DNA from: Polaribacter sp.
GTDB lineage: Bacteria > Bacteroidota > Bacteroidia > Flavobacteriales > Flavobacteriaceae
Assembly (NCBI GenBank): GCA_023254055.1
Contig: JALQYN010000005.1
Span: forward strand, 1 to 37,264
Length of the DNA: 37,264 nucleotides
Reading direction: 5' to 3'
Under the pieces are notes generated by a model that saw nothing but the letters and a program-made list of their open reading frames with translations, did no database searches and had not been told where the DNA came from. Positions 26,535-35,002 of the stretch are shown here, in pieces. The translations under genes and the position numbers were made by a program. Position 1 is the first letter of the stretch. Each line of letters begins with the position of its first letter.

Positions 26535-26600
26535 GTCATTGCGAGCTTTGTAAAGCAATCTGTTTTTGAAATTCCTTCACGTTGTCCGGAAAGACGATTC
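26535..26600 (+). repeat. Partial copy of the dispersed repeat between thrB and thrC
   Basis: The sequence GTCATTGCGAGCTTTGTAAA, then GCAATCTGTTTTTGAAATTC and CTTCACGTTGTCCGGAAAG, fills nearly all of the thrB-thrC gap and reaches the thrB stop codon. It shares GTCATTGC-AG...AAGCAATCTGTT with the repeat inside topB but lacks a clear right-hand arm, so it is a truncated or decayed copy. Confidence 0.65.
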
Positions 26601-27521
26601 TTAGAGTATTTTTATTCCCTTTGTATTGATTTTAGAAACGTGAATTTCAAAATCTATTTGTAAATTTTTATATGCTTTAGCCATAGTTAATGCTACTTTA
26701 TCTGCGATTTCTTTTCCTTTACTTAATGCAAAAATAGATGGACCAGAACCAGAAATTCCGCCACCTAAAGCACCAGCATCTTTAGCTGCTTTAATGATGG
26801 CATCAAACTCAGGAATTAAAATAGAACGAGAAGGTTCTACAATCTCATCGTGTAAAGATCTTCCAATTAAATCGTAATCATTTGTGTATAAACCAGCAAT
26901 TAAGCCTCCAAGATTTCCTAATTGAATAACCGTTTCTTTTAAAGTTACTTTTTTCTTTAAAACCGATCTTGCATCCGCAGTTTTAATTTCTATTTGTGGA
27001 TGAATTACAGTTGCGAACAATTCTTTTGGTGAATTCATTTTAATGACATCTAACGGATTGTAACTTCTTACCAATGTAAATCCGCCGAGTAGAGCAGGAG
27101 CAACATTATCTGCATGAGCTGTTCCGCTTGCTAATTTTTCTCCTTCCATAGCAAACGGAATTAATTCTTGTAATGTAAAAGGTTCTCCTAATAATTTATT
27201 GACTCCAAAAACGGCACCGGCCGAACTTGCTGCAGAACTTCCAATTCCGCTTCCAGGTTTTATGTTTTTGTAGATTTCAATTTCGAATCCAGCATCAGAA
27301 TTTAATTGTTTTAACAATGCTAAAACAGCAACACCAGCAACATTTTTTTCTGTTTCTATGGGTAAATCTTGACCAATTATTTTTGATATTCTTACTCCTT
27401 TTTTAGTAGTTTTTCTGATAATCATTTCATCTCCAACAGTATCTAAACACAATCCAAGAACATCAAATCCGCAAGAAACATTTGCAATGGTTGCCGGAGC
27501 AAAAAGTTTAATTTCTTTCAT
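26601..27521 (-). CDS. thrB: Homoserine kinase
   Basis: ThrB, 306 residues, a GHMP-family kinase that phosphorylates homoserine with ATP. The N-terminal LFAPATIANVSCGFDVLGLC is the family motif 1, the ATP loop is IKPGSGIGSSAASSAGAVFG (about residues 86-105), and motif 3 is GALGGGISGSGPSIFALS (about 251-268). ASGTAHADNVAPALLGGFTL carries the conserved His and Asn. Length is normal. It begins 4 bases after the thrA stop codon and precedes thrC, giving the classical gene order of the threonine operon. Confidence 0.97.
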   Translation of the reverse strand: MKEIKLFAPATIANVSCGFDVLGLCLDTVGDEMIIRKTTKKGVRISKIIGQDLPIETEKNVAGVAVLALLKQLNSDAGFEIEIYKNIKPGSGIGSSAASSAGAVFGVNKLLGEPFTLQELIPFAMEGEKLASGTAHADNVAPALLGGFTLVRSYNPLDVIKMNSPKELFATVIHPQIEIKTADARSVLKKKVTLKETVIQLGNLGGLIAGLYTNDYDLIGRSLHDEIVEPSRSILIPEFDAIIKAAKDAGALGGGISGSGPSIFALSKGKEIADKVALTMAKAYKNLQIDFEIHVSKINTKGIKIL

Positions 27522-27525
27522 ATTT

Positions 27526-29967
27526 TTATTTATTTCCGATTCTAATTACATCTGCAAAAATTCCTGAAGCAGTAACATCTGCACCAGCACCAGCACCTTT
27601 TATTTGCAAAGGTTGTATTGGATATCTATCTGTAAAAAAAAGTACAATATTATCGCTTCCTTCTAAATTATAAAACGGATGATTTGCAGGAATACGTTGC
27701 AAACCAACTTTGGCTTTTCCGTTTACAAATTCTGCAACATATTTTAATTTGCAATTTTTATCTGCAGCAGCTTTATAGATTTCTTGAAAATGATTTTCAT
27801 ATTCAGTTAATGAATTATAGAATTCATTATTATTAGAAGTTTCTAAACTTTTTTGAGGTAAAAAAGAATCATTTTCTATGTCAGATAATTCTAATTCAAA
27901 TCCACTTTCTCTAGCTAAAATTAAAATCTTACGAGCAACATCTATTCCACTTAAATCAATCTTTGGATCAGGTTCTGTATAGCCTTCATTTTGTGCCGCT
28001 TGTACAACATCATGAAAAGTTGAATTCTCATTAAAATTGTTAAAAACGTAATTTAAGCTTCCAGATAAAACCGCTTGAATTTTCTGAACTCTATCACCAG
28101 AAGCAACTAGGTTTTTTAAGGTGTCAATAATTGGTAAACCTGCGCCAACATTGGTTTCAAATAAAAAAGGAGCGTTGTATTTTCTAGAAATTCTTTTTAA
28201 TGTTTTGTAGTTTTCAAAATTAGATGCGCAAGCAATTTTGTTGCAAGTAACAACGCTAATATTTTTGCGCAAATAAGCTTCGTACATTTCTGAAACGTGC
28301 ACGTTAGCGGTGTTATCAACAAAAATACTATTGCGTAAATTTAATAATGAAACTTTGTCTAGAAAAGTATCTAAAGTAGCTGATTCTCCATGTAATAAAG
28401 CATCTTTCCAGTTTCGTAAATCAATTCCTTTTTCATTAAAATACATGTTGCGAGAATTAGAAATTCCAATGACACGAATGTTTAATTTCAACTGTTTTTT
28501 TAAGTATTCAGATTGTTGATTAATTTGTGCTAAAAAACGCTCTCCAACATTTCCTACACCTGTTACAAACAAGTTTAATTGTTTAATTTTTTCTTCAAAA
28601 AATTGCTCATGTAAGGTGTTTAATGCTTTTTTTGCATCTGCTTTATTAACAACTGCTGATATGTTTTTTTCTGAAGCTCCTTGTGCAATTGCTCTAATAT
28701 TTACATTGTTTTTTCCTAATGCACTAAACATTTGCCCGCTTAACCCTTGATGATTTTTCATGTTATCGCCAACTAAAGCCAAAATTGCTAAGTCAGCTTC
28801 TACATTTACAGGTTTTACTTTATGCAGACTTATTTCTACTTCAAAAGTTTGGTTGATAGATTCGGTTGCTTTTGCTACATCTTCAGTGTAAATTCCAATA
28901 CAAATTGAATGTTCTGAAGATGCTTGTGTAATTAAAACGATATTTATATTCTGTAATGAAAGTGTTTCAAACAATCGTTTTGAAAACCCAGGAATTCCAA
29001 TCATTCCACTACCTTGAAGCGTTAACAATGCAATATTTTCTATAAAAGTAATTCCTTTTACAGGTTTTTGATGCTCTGTTTGATGAGTAATTAATGTCCC
29101 AACATCATCAGGATAAAAAGTGTTTTTTATTAAAATAGGAATCTCTTTTTCTAATACAGGTTGTATGGTTGGAGGATAAATTACTTTTGCGCCAAAATGA
29201 GACAATTCCATTGCTTCTTGATATGAAATATGAGGAATTGGAAAAGCTTGTTTAACAATGCTCGGATTTGCGGTAAACATTCCGCTTACATCTGTCCAAA
29301 TTTGTAATTCTTTTGCATCTAACACAGCCGCATAAATTGCAGCAGAATAATCAGATCCACCACGTCCTAAAGTTGTCGTTTTTCCGTCTAAAGTACTAGC
29401 AATAAATCCTGGTAAAATGGTTGTTTTTTCTTTAGCATTTTTAAAATATTCTTGACATTTTTCTGTAGTAATTTTAAAATTAACAGTTGCACTTTGGTAA
29501 CTTCCGTTGGCAATAATTAATTCTCTACTATCTTTATAAACAGCGTTTAAATCATTTTCTTTAGCAGCTTTTGCAATGATGTAAGCAGATAATAATTCGC
29601 CAAAACTAGCAATAGTTGCCAATGTTTTAGGAGTTAATTCTTGCAATAAATAACACCCTTCAAAAAGTGTTTCTAAATGATTGAACAATCTTTTTACATA
29701 ACTAATTACCTCACTTTGATTTGTAACCGGAATTAGCTCTTTAATAATTGTTAAATGATGTGATTCTGTTTCTTGTAAAACAACTGTATAATCAAGATTT
29801 TGAACTGCTAAATTTGCAATCTTTAAAAGATTGTCAGTTGTTTTTCCAAAAGCAGAAACTACAACAACGGTTTTATCGTTTTTAGAAGTTTGTTTTACAA
29901 TTTTTAAAACTTGTCGTATTGATTGACTGCTAGCTACGGATGAACCTCCGAATTTTAAAACTTTCAT
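27526..29967 (-). CDS. thrA: Bifunctional aspartate kinase / homoserine dehydrogenase I
   Basis: ThrA, 813 residues, catalyses the first and third steps of the aspartate pathway. The aspartokinase domain (about 1-290) starts MKVLKFGGSSVASSQSIRQV and has TTTLGRGGSDYSAAIYAAVL and WTDVSGMFTANP. A pair of ACT domains (about 305-455) is the likely threonine feedback site (LTLQGSGMIGIPGFSKRLFE and LALVGDNMKNHQGLSGQMFS). The homoserine dehydrogenase part (about 460-813) has the nucleotide loop FVTGVGNVGERFLAQ, FETNVGAGLPIIDTLKNLV, LSGSLNYVFNNFNE and GYTEPDPKIDLSGIDVARK. It is first in thrABC. A Thr/Ile-rich short ORF 107 bases upstream suggests control by transcript attenuation or a related mechanism. 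Confidence 0.98.
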   Translation of the reverse strand: MKVLKFGGSSVASSQSIRQVLKIVKQTSKNDKTVVVVSAFGKTTDNLLKIANLAVQNLDYTVVLQETESHHLTIIKELIPVTNQSEVISYVKRLFNHLETLFEGCYLLQELTPKTLATIASFGELLSAYIIAKAAKENDLNAVYKDSRELIIANGSYQSATVNFKITTEKCQEYFKNAKEKTTILPGFIASTLDGKTTTLGRGGSDYSAAIYAAVLDAKELQIWTDVSGMFTANPSIVKQAFPIPHISYQEAMELSHFGAKVIYPPTIQPVLEKEIPILIKNTFYPDDVGTLITHQTEHQKPVKGITFIENIALLTLQGSGMIGIPGFSKRLFETLSLQNINIVLITQASSEHSICIGIYTEDVAKATESINQTFEVEISLHKVKPVNVEADLAILALVGDNMKNHQGLSGQMFSALGKNNVNIRAIAQGASEKNISAVVNKADAKKALNTLHEQFFEEKIKQLNLFVTGVGNVGERFLAQINQQSEYLKKQLKLNIRVIGISNSRNMYFNEKGIDLRNWKDALLHGESATLDTFLDKVSLLNLRNSIFVDNTANVHVSEMYEAYLRKNISVVTCNKIACASNFENYKTLKRISRKYNAPFLFETNVGAGLPIIDTLKNLVASGDRVQKIQAVLSGSLNYVFNNFNENSTFHDVVQAAQNEGYTEPDPKIDLSGIDVARKILILARESGFELELSDIENDSFLPQKSLETSNNNEFYNSLTEYENHFQEIYKAAADKNCKLKYVAEFVNGKAKVGLQRIPANHPFYNLEGSDNIVLFFTDRYPIQPLQIKGAGAGADVTASGIFADVIRIGNK

Positions 29968-30060
29968 TTTTTATGAATGATAATATTGATGTATTTAATT
30001 GAATGCTATTTATCTGATTTCGTATTTCCGAAAAAATAAATATAACCTAAGATAATATGT

Positions 30061-30084
30061 AATAAAATATACCCTTAAAGGGTA
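30061..30084 (-). promoter_or_regulatory. Small hairpin at the end of the thr leader ORF
   Basis: On the minus strand TACCC (30084-30080), TTTAA, then GGGTA (30074-30070), followed by the T-rich TATTTTATT. The leader stop codon is in the loop. It could be a weak terminator, but a ribosome finishing the leader would cover it, so its part in control is unclear. Confidence 0.35.
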
Positions 30085-30182
30085 ATCGTAATGAATGTAG
30101 AAATTGTGCGAATATCAGCCATAACAACAGTAGCTACAGAAGTAGTTGAAGTAGAAATGTTATGCTTTTTATTGATAATCAT
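30075..30182 (-). CDS. Thr/Ile-rich leader peptide upstream of thrABC
   Basis: A short ORF of up to 35 codons, 107 bases before thrA on the same strand. The C-terminal part reads MADIRTISTFITITL and the N-terminal part NISTSTTSVATVV; counted over the 35 residues there are 8 Thr and 7 Ile. This resembles thrL of enterobacteria, where charged tRNA-Thr and tRNA-Ile levels control the thr operon by attenuation. The best promoter match (TACATTTG at 30187-30194) would start transcription near the first ATG (30182), so the translated form may begin at the in-frame ATG at 30122, giving 15 residues. No strong GC-rich terminator is visible between it and thrA, so the mechanism is not proven. Confidence 0.6.
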   Translation of the reverse strand: MIINKKHNISTSTTSVATVVMADIRTISTFITITL

Positions 30183-30186
30183 AAAA

Positions 30187-30194
30187 CAAATGTA
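30187..30194 (-). promoter_or_regulatory. Minus-7 element of the thr operon promoter
   Basis: TACATTTG on the minus strand fits TAnnTTTG exactly. Upstream lies a T-rich tract rather than a clear TTG. It places the transcript start about 210 bases before thrA, so the mRNA has a long leader including the Thr/Ile-rich ORF. Confidence 0.5.
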
Positions 30195-30243
30195 TGCTAT
30201 ATTTTATAGTAAAAAAACTAAATGATTATTTTTTCGAAATTTA

Positions 30244-30285
30244 TAAAAAAAGAGATTTTAAATTAAGAAATGTCAATAATCTCTT
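30244..30285 (-). terminator. Terminator overlapping the end of lysA
   Basis: An 8-bp stem, AAGAGATT (30250-30257) with AATCTCTT (30278-30285), followed on the minus strand by a run of about six T. The right arm is inside the last codons of lysA. Confidence 0.5.
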
Positions 30286-31471
30286 GATTTTTTAAGATAT
30301 CATCAAAAGTTTCTCTTTTTCTAATCAGATAATCTTTACCATTATAAACCATTACTTCTGCAGGTTTTAAACGAGAATTGTAATTAGAAGCCATTGAAAA
30401 ACAATAAGCGCCAGCATTGTGAAAACACAGAATATCTTCTTCAGTTATTTCGTTGATTCTTCTATTGTTACCAAACGTATCGGTTTCGCAAATATAACCA
30501 ACAACAGAGTAGTAGCGCTCTCTTCCTTTTGGATTAGAAATATTTGTAATATGATGATAAGAATCGTACATCATTGGTCTTACTAAATGATTAAAACCAG
30601 TGTCAACTCCAGCAAAAACAGTAGAAGTTGTTTGTTTGATTACATTTACTTTGGCTAAAAAATAACCCGACTCACTTACCAAGAATTTTCCTGGTTCAAA
30701 CATTAGTGTTAATTCTTTTCCGTAATCTTTACAAAATTGATTAAATCGTGTTGACAGTTGTTTTCCTAACTGCTCAATATCTGTAGAAATATCACCTTCT
30801 TTATAAGGAACTTTAAATCCGCTTCCAAAATCTATAAAATCTAGATTCTCGAATTGAGCGGCAACGTCAAATAATATTTCTGTGGCACGTAAAAACGTAT
30901 CAATATCTAAAATATCTGAACCTGTATGCATGTGAATTCCGTTAATACGCATATTGGTGTTTTCCATCACGCGTTTAATTAATGGAACTTGGTACATAGA
31001 AATTCCGAATTTAGAATCGATATGGCCCACGGAAATCTTACTATTTCCTCCAGCCATAATATGTGGATTGATACGTACACAAACAGGAATGTTAGGGTGT
31101 TTTTGACCGAACAATTCTAAGATTGAAAGATTGTCAATATTAATTTGAACTCCTAATGCAGCTACTTCTTCAATTTCTTCTAAAGAAACACCGTTAGGAG
31201 TAAAGATGATGTTTTCTGGCAAAGCACCAGCAGCCAGTCCCAACTGGACTTCTTGAACAGAAACAGTGTCTAAACCAGAACCAAGCTGATTGAATACTTT
31301 TAAAATGTTGATATTAGAAAGTGCTTTTACAGCATAATTAATTTTCACATTTTTAACTCCAGAAAAAGCATGGGTAATTCTGTTGTATTGGGAAGCAATT
31401 TTATCTGTGTCATATACATATAATGGACTTCCATATTTTTTTGCTAATTGCAATAAAGAGCTGCTATTCAT
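30263..31471 (-). CDS. lysA: Diaminopimelate decarboxylase
   Basis: LysA, 402 residues from the chosen start, removes CO2 from meso-diaminopimelate to give lysine, the last step of lysine synthesis. I place the start at 31471 (MNSSSLLQLAKKYGSPLYVY); an ATG 75 bases earlier would add an unrelated hydrophobic stretch. The PLP lysine is Lys49 in KINYAVKALSN; other family motifs are GLDTVSVQEVQLGLAAG, GIHMHTGSDI, DFGSGFKVPY, FEPGKFLVSESGYFLAKV and YICETDTFGNN, with the catalytic Cys, and HNAGAYCFSMASNYNSRLKP. It lies downstream of pepT with about 90 non-coding bases between, and just upstream of the thr operon, which shares the aspartate semialdehyde precursor. Confidence 0.97.
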   Translation of the reverse strand: MNSSSLLQLAKKYGSPLYVYDTDKIASQYNRITHAFSGVKNVKINYAVKALSNINILKVFNQLGSGLDTVSVQEVQLGLAAGALPENIIFTPNGVSLEEIEEVAALGVQINIDNLSILELFGQKHPNIPVCVRINPHIMAGGNSKISVGHIDSKFGISMYQVPLIKRVMENTNMRINGIHMHTGSDILDIDTFLRATEILFDVAAQFENLDFIDFGSGFKVPYKEGDISTDIEQLGKQLSTRFNQFCKDYGKELTLMFEPGKFLVSESGYFLAKVNVIKQTTSTVFAGVDTGFNHLVRPMMYDSYHHITNISNPKGRERYYSVVGYICETDTFGNNRRINEITEEDILCFHNAGAYCFSMASNYNSRLKPAEVMVYNGKDYLIRKRETFDDILKNQEIIDIS

Positions 31472-31560
31472 TTCTGTTTCTAAATTTGGTTGGTAAAAGT
31501 AAAAAAATATTACAATTAAGAGTTTGAATTTATTAAAATCTAACAATATATTTTATTCTG

Positions 31561-32799
31561 TTATTTAAATCTAAAAGCTACTATCTCTGTGATCTTTACA
31601 ATTACTTGTGTAGCTTTTATAATTGACTCTACTGGAACATACTCATATCGACCATGAAAATTATGTCCGCCTGCAAAAATATTAGGACAAGGTAGCCCTT
31701 TAAAAGATAGTTGAGAACCATCAGTTCCGCCTCTAATGGCTTTTATCAAAGGTTTAATTCCTAGGTCTTTCATTGCTTCTTCAGCGATATCTATACTATG
31801 CATTACAGGAACTACTTTTTCCTTCATATTATAGTATTGATCTTTTATCTGTACTGCTATTAATTCTTTTCCTATTTTTTTATTTAAATCATCTGCGATA
31901 GATTGAAATTGCTTTTTGCGGTTTACAAACAATTCCATATCATGATCTCTAATAATATATTCTAAAGTAGTTTTTTCTACATTTCCAGATATATCATGTA
32001 AATGAAAGAAACCTTCATAACCTGTAGTTTCTTGCGGAATTTCTTTAGAAGGTAGGGCAGAAATAAATTCATTTGCAATAAGCATAGAATTGATCATTTT
32101 TCCTTTAGCATATCCAGGATGAACGCTTTTACCCTCTATGGTTACAACAGCCCCAGCAGCATTAAAATTTTCGTATTCTAATTCTCCAATTTGACTTCCG
32201 TCCATTGTATATGCCCATTCTGCTCCAAATTTTTCAACATCAAATAAATGGGCTCCTTTGCCAACTTCTTCATCAGGAGTAAAACAAATACGAATGGTTC
32301 CGTGTTTAATTTCTGGATGATTGATTAAATACTCCATTGCAGAAACAATTTCTGTAACCCCAGCTTTATCGTCTGCACCCAACAATGTTGTTCCGTCTGT
32401 CGTAATTATAGTTTGCCCTTTGTATTGTAATAAGTCTTCAAAATACGCTGGAGAAAGCACAATGTTTTCTTTTTCGTTTAAGACTATATCATTTCCGTCA
32501 TAATTTTTATGAATCTGTGGATTTACATTTGTGCCGTTAAAATCAGGACTGGTATCTATATGAGCAACAAAACCAATTGTTGGTACTTGATAATTAACAG
32601 TACTTGGCAAGGTTGCCATGATGTAACAATTCTCATCCAAATGAACATCTGACATTCCAATTTCTCGAAGTTCTTTAACAAGTAACTTCGCTAAATCCCA
32701 TTGCTTCTCGGTGCTAGGAAATTCGGGATTATTTGGGTCAGATGTAGTATCAATTTTGACATATCGGAGAAATCTGTTGATAATTTTTTCTTTCTGCAT
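31561..32799 (-). CDS. pepT: Peptidase T (tripeptide aminopeptidase)
   Basis: PepT, 412 residues, an M20-family cytoplasmic zinc aminopeptidase that cleaves the N-terminal residue of tripeptides. Zinc ligand and catalytic motifs: His80 and Asp82 in GFVAHIDTSPDFNGTNV, TLLGADDKAGVTEIVSAMEY with the bridging Asp, ICFTPDEEVGKGAHLFD with the catalytic Glu and the second Glu ligand, AYTMDGSQIGELEYENFNAA with the Asp ligand, and NIFAGGHNFHGRYEYVPVES with the C-terminal His. Length is normal. It starts 6 bases after the BNR-repeat lipoprotein gene, so the two are probably co-transcribed. Confidence 0.96.
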   Translation of the reverse strand: MQKEKIINRFLRYVKIDTTSDPNNPEFPSTEKQWDLAKLLVKELREIGMSDVHLDENCYIMATLPSTVNYQVPTIGFVAHIDTSPDFNGTNVNPQIHKNYDGNDIVLNEKENIVLSPAYFEDLLQYKGQTIITTDGTTLLGADDKAGVTEIVSAMEYLINHPEIKHGTIRICFTPDEEVGKGAHLFDVEKFGAEWAYTMDGSQIGELEYENFNAAGAVVTIEGKSVHPGYAKGKMINSMLIANEFISALPSKEIPQETTGYEGFFHLHDISGNVEKTTLEYIIRDHDMELFVNRKKQFQSIADDLNKKIGKELIAVQIKDQYYNMKEKVVPVMHSIDIAEEAMKDLGIKPLIKAIRGGTDGSQLSFKGLPCPNIFAGGHNFHGRYEYVPVESIIKATQVIVKITEIVAFRFK

Positions 32800-32805
32800 T
32801 AAAGG

Positions 32806-33846
32806 TTAATTCAATTTTAATTTACCAATTTTTTGATGACCTGATAACCAAGCTGTATTTTTATCTACAAAATCAATTGCATAATAACCATCTTTGCTAA
32901 TATCTTTCCATGTTTTTCCACCATCATTAGAAAATGAAACACCTGTTTTACCAACAGCAATCACTTCTTTTCCTTTTGTCCCTGGAATGTACTTTACACA
33001 GCTTTTGTAATTTGGAGCTTTGCCATCAGCAACTAAAGTCCATGTTTTCCCTCCATCAGTTGTAATTGCTTTATTTGCTTTATTTTCATTGGGTTTAGAA
33101 AAATCTCCACCCATAATTATTCCTGTATTTTCATCGTAAAAATCTACAGAATAAATTCCTTGTGGTCCATCTCCTTGAATAAAAGGAGTTTCAATAATTT
33201 CCCAGGTTTTCCCTTTGTCGCTAGATTTTAAAACCCGTGCTCTTGTTCCTCCAGTTACTACCCAAATATTGTTTTTATAAAAACCAATGTTTGTATTGCT
33301 AGAGGCAAAAGAAGCTTCTCCTTCTTCAACTTTCGGTAGCTTTGAACAATCAATTTTTTTCCAAGTTTCTCCACCATCATAGGTCATGACAATAGAAGTA
33401 CAACCACCCATTGGATCTCCAATAGCAATACCTGTTTTATCGTCTAAAAAAGTCATCGCATCATAAAACACTTTGTCATCTTCTTCTTTGTACACTAGTT
33501 TTGTGTTTCCAGATGTGATTTTATATAACAACGCAGGATTTGCAATTGACAATGCAAAAACAGAGGTAGCTGTTTTTGCCAAACTTCTAAAATGGGGCAC
33601 AATAGAATCTTGATATTTTAAGTATTGTATATTCCATGTTTTTCCACCATCATCAGTTAAACCAATATCACCACGAGAACCAGCAAACAATAATTCATTA
33701 GAATCTACAGCAACAATTGCTCTAATACTTGTGCTGTCCATATCAAATTTTTGAATGTGAACAGTATCAAAATTTCTCACTACATATTCTTGTTTACAAG
33801 AGATAAAAAAGGTGATAAGACAAACTAAAAGAATCGTTTTTTTCAT
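32806..33846 (-). CDS. BNR/Ycf48-like beta-propeller lipoprotein
   Basis: A 346-residue predicted lipoprotein, MKKTILLVCLITFFISCKQE, with lipobox FIS-C at residue 17. The mature part is a repeated beta-propeller with at least five Asp-box-like turns (DDGGKTWNI, YDGGETWKK, SDKGKTWEI, TDGGKTWTL, NDGGKTWKD) spaced over residues about 65-325. This pattern is shared by Ycf48/HCF136 photosystem assembly factors and sialidase-like BNR proteins; in non-photosynthetic Bacteroidota such proteins are common and often labelled oxidoreductase without evidence. No catalytic site is visible. It is followed closely by pepT and is divergent from the patatin gene. Confidence 0.82.
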   Translation of the reverse strand: MKKTILLVCLITFFISCKQEYVVRNFDTVHIQKFDMDSTSIRAIVAVDSNELLFAGSRGDIGLTDDGGKTWNIQYLKYQDSIVPHFRSLAKTATSVFALSIANPALLYKITSGNTKLVYKEEDDKVFYDAMTFLDDKTGIAIGDPMGGCTSIVMTYDGGETWKKIDCSKLPKVEEGEASFASSNTNIGFYKNNIWVVTGGTRARVLKSSDKGKTWEIIETPFIQGDGPQGIYSVDFYDENTGIIMGGDFSKPNENKANKAITTDGGKTWTLVADGKAPNYKSCVKYIPGTKGKEVIAVGKTGVSFSNDGGKTWKDISKDGYYAIDFVDKNTAWLSGHQKIGKLKLN

Positions 33847-33867
33847 TTTTTATATTTTTGAACGACT

Positions 33868-33900
33868 AATTTACAATATTGGTTTGTTTAATTGTAAATT
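33868..33900. repeat. Inverted repeat between the BNR lipoprotein and patatin genes
   Basis: A perfect inverted repeat with 10-base arms, AATTTACAAT (33868-33877) and ATTGTAAATT (33891-33900), and a 13-base spacer, in the 92-base gap between two divergent genes. It may be an operator acting on both. It is too AT-rich and not followed by a T run to be a terminator. Confidence 0.45.
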
Positions 33901-33938
33901 GATCAAAAATTTTTGTCAATTTTTTATAAGGTGTTTTA

Positions 33939-34877
33939 ATGAGTTATAATAAAAAAGCATTAGTGATTTCAGGAGGTGGAAGCAAAGGAGCCTTTGCAGG
34001 TGGTGTTGCACAATATTTAATGGAAGAGAACAAGCGCGATTATGATATTTTTATTGGTACTTCTACAGGTAGTTTAATGGTTTCTCATTTGGCTATTGGT
34101 AAAATTGAAGAGCTTAAAAATATTTATACAAACGTAAATCAGCAAACTATTTTTAGTAATAACCCCTTTATTATTAAAAGACGACACGGAGAAAACGTGA
34201 TTGCAATTAACCATTTAAATACACTTTGGAATTTATTAAATGGTAGAAAAACATTTGGTGAAAGTAAAAACCTTAGAAAACTAATAAAAAAATATGTTAC
34301 GGAAGAGCTCTTTTTAAAAATTATCAAGAACGAAACAGAGGTTGTTGTTACAGTGTCTAATTTATCTACAAATGAAGTAGAATATAAAACCTTAAGAGAG
34401 TGTACGTATAATGATTTTTGTGATTGGATTTGGGCTTCCTGTAATTATATTCCGTTTATGAGTTTGTTAGAAAAAAATGGTTGTCAGTATGCCGATGGAG
34501 GTTTTGGTTGTTTGGTTCCGATACGAGAAGCCATCTTACGTGGAGCTAAAGAAGTAGATGCCATTATTTTAGAAACCGAAGTGACTCAAATTAACAGATT
34601 GAAATCTAAAAATCCATTTTCATTACTATTTGATGCATTCGATTTTATGTTAGAACATGTAGAGCGGCATAATATTACAATTGGTAAACTCTCAGCAAAA
34701 CAAAACGATGTAAAGCTAAACTTATATTATACACCTTCTGTATTAACAACAAATTCATTAATTTTTGATAAAAAATTAATGAGTAAATGGTGGCAGTCTG
34801 GTTTTGAATATGCGAAATCTAAAAATGAAAAAGTAATGAATGAATTTAGACCAGATTTATTAGAAGAAAATAGTTGA
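33939..34877 (+). CDS. Patatin-like phospholipase family protein
   Basis: A 312-residue protein with a patatin-type lipid acyl hydrolase fold and a Ser-Asp catalytic dyad. The oxyanion loop is ALVISGGGSKGAFAGGVAQY (residues 7-26), the nucleophile is Ser42 in IFIGTSTGSLM (GxSxG), and Asp186 lies in YADGGFGCLVP (the DGG motif). No signal peptide or membrane segment is seen, so a cytoplasmic or peripheral membrane place is likely. The family cleaves phospholipids or neutral lipids; the substrate is not shown here. The gene stands alone, followed after 2 bases by a short ORF. Confidence 0.93.
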   Translation: MSYNKKALVISGGGSKGAFAGGVAQYLMEENKRDYDIFIGTSTGSLMVSHLAIGKIEELKNIYTNVNQQTIFSNNPFIIKRRHGENVIAINHLNTLWNLLNGRKTFGESKNLRKLIKKYVTEELFLKIIKNETEVVVTVSNLSTNEVEYKTLRECTYNDFCDWIWASCNYIPFMSLLEKNGCQYADGGFGCLVPIREAILRGAKEVDAIILETEVTQINRLKSKNPFSLLFDAFDFMLEHVERHNITIGKLSAKQNDVKLNLYYTPSVLTTNSLIFDKKLMSKWWQSGFEYAKSKNEKVMNEFRPDLLEENS

Positions 34878-34879
34878 TA

Positions 34880-35002
34880 ATGAAAAGAATCACAAAAGTA
34901 TTTACCATAGCAATAATCCTATTTAGTTTGTGTTCAACTGCACAATCTAAAGAGATAAATATCTCAGGAAAAGGTGAAGTTAAAGAAACTATTACTTACT
35001 AA
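34880..35002 (+). pseudogene. Short secreted ORF, possibly a truncated SIMPL-domain protein
   Basis: A 40-codon ORF starting 2 bases after the patatin stop. It begins MKRITKVFTIAIILFSLCST, a complete signal peptide ending in an AQS site, followed by only about 18 residues, ISGKGEVKETITY at the end. The ISGKGEVK stretch recalls the beginning of SIMPL (DUF541) secreted proteins, usually over 200 residues long, so it may be the broken front of such a gene. Its stop codon overlaps the 3' end of the convergent S41 gene (34999-35002). It could instead be a real small secreted peptide. Confidence 0.4.

Noticed and set aside
30091..30120. Possible riboswitch or T-box in the thr leader
   Set aside because: No conserved aptamer pattern is visible and the region is coding for the leader ORF; the leader peptide explains it more simply.
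30091..30225. Plus-strand ORF of 44 codons in the thrA-lysA gap
   Set aside because: It is the antisense of the Thr/Ile-rich leader ORF and has no promoter match or neighbour on its strand; the minus strand explains the composition better.
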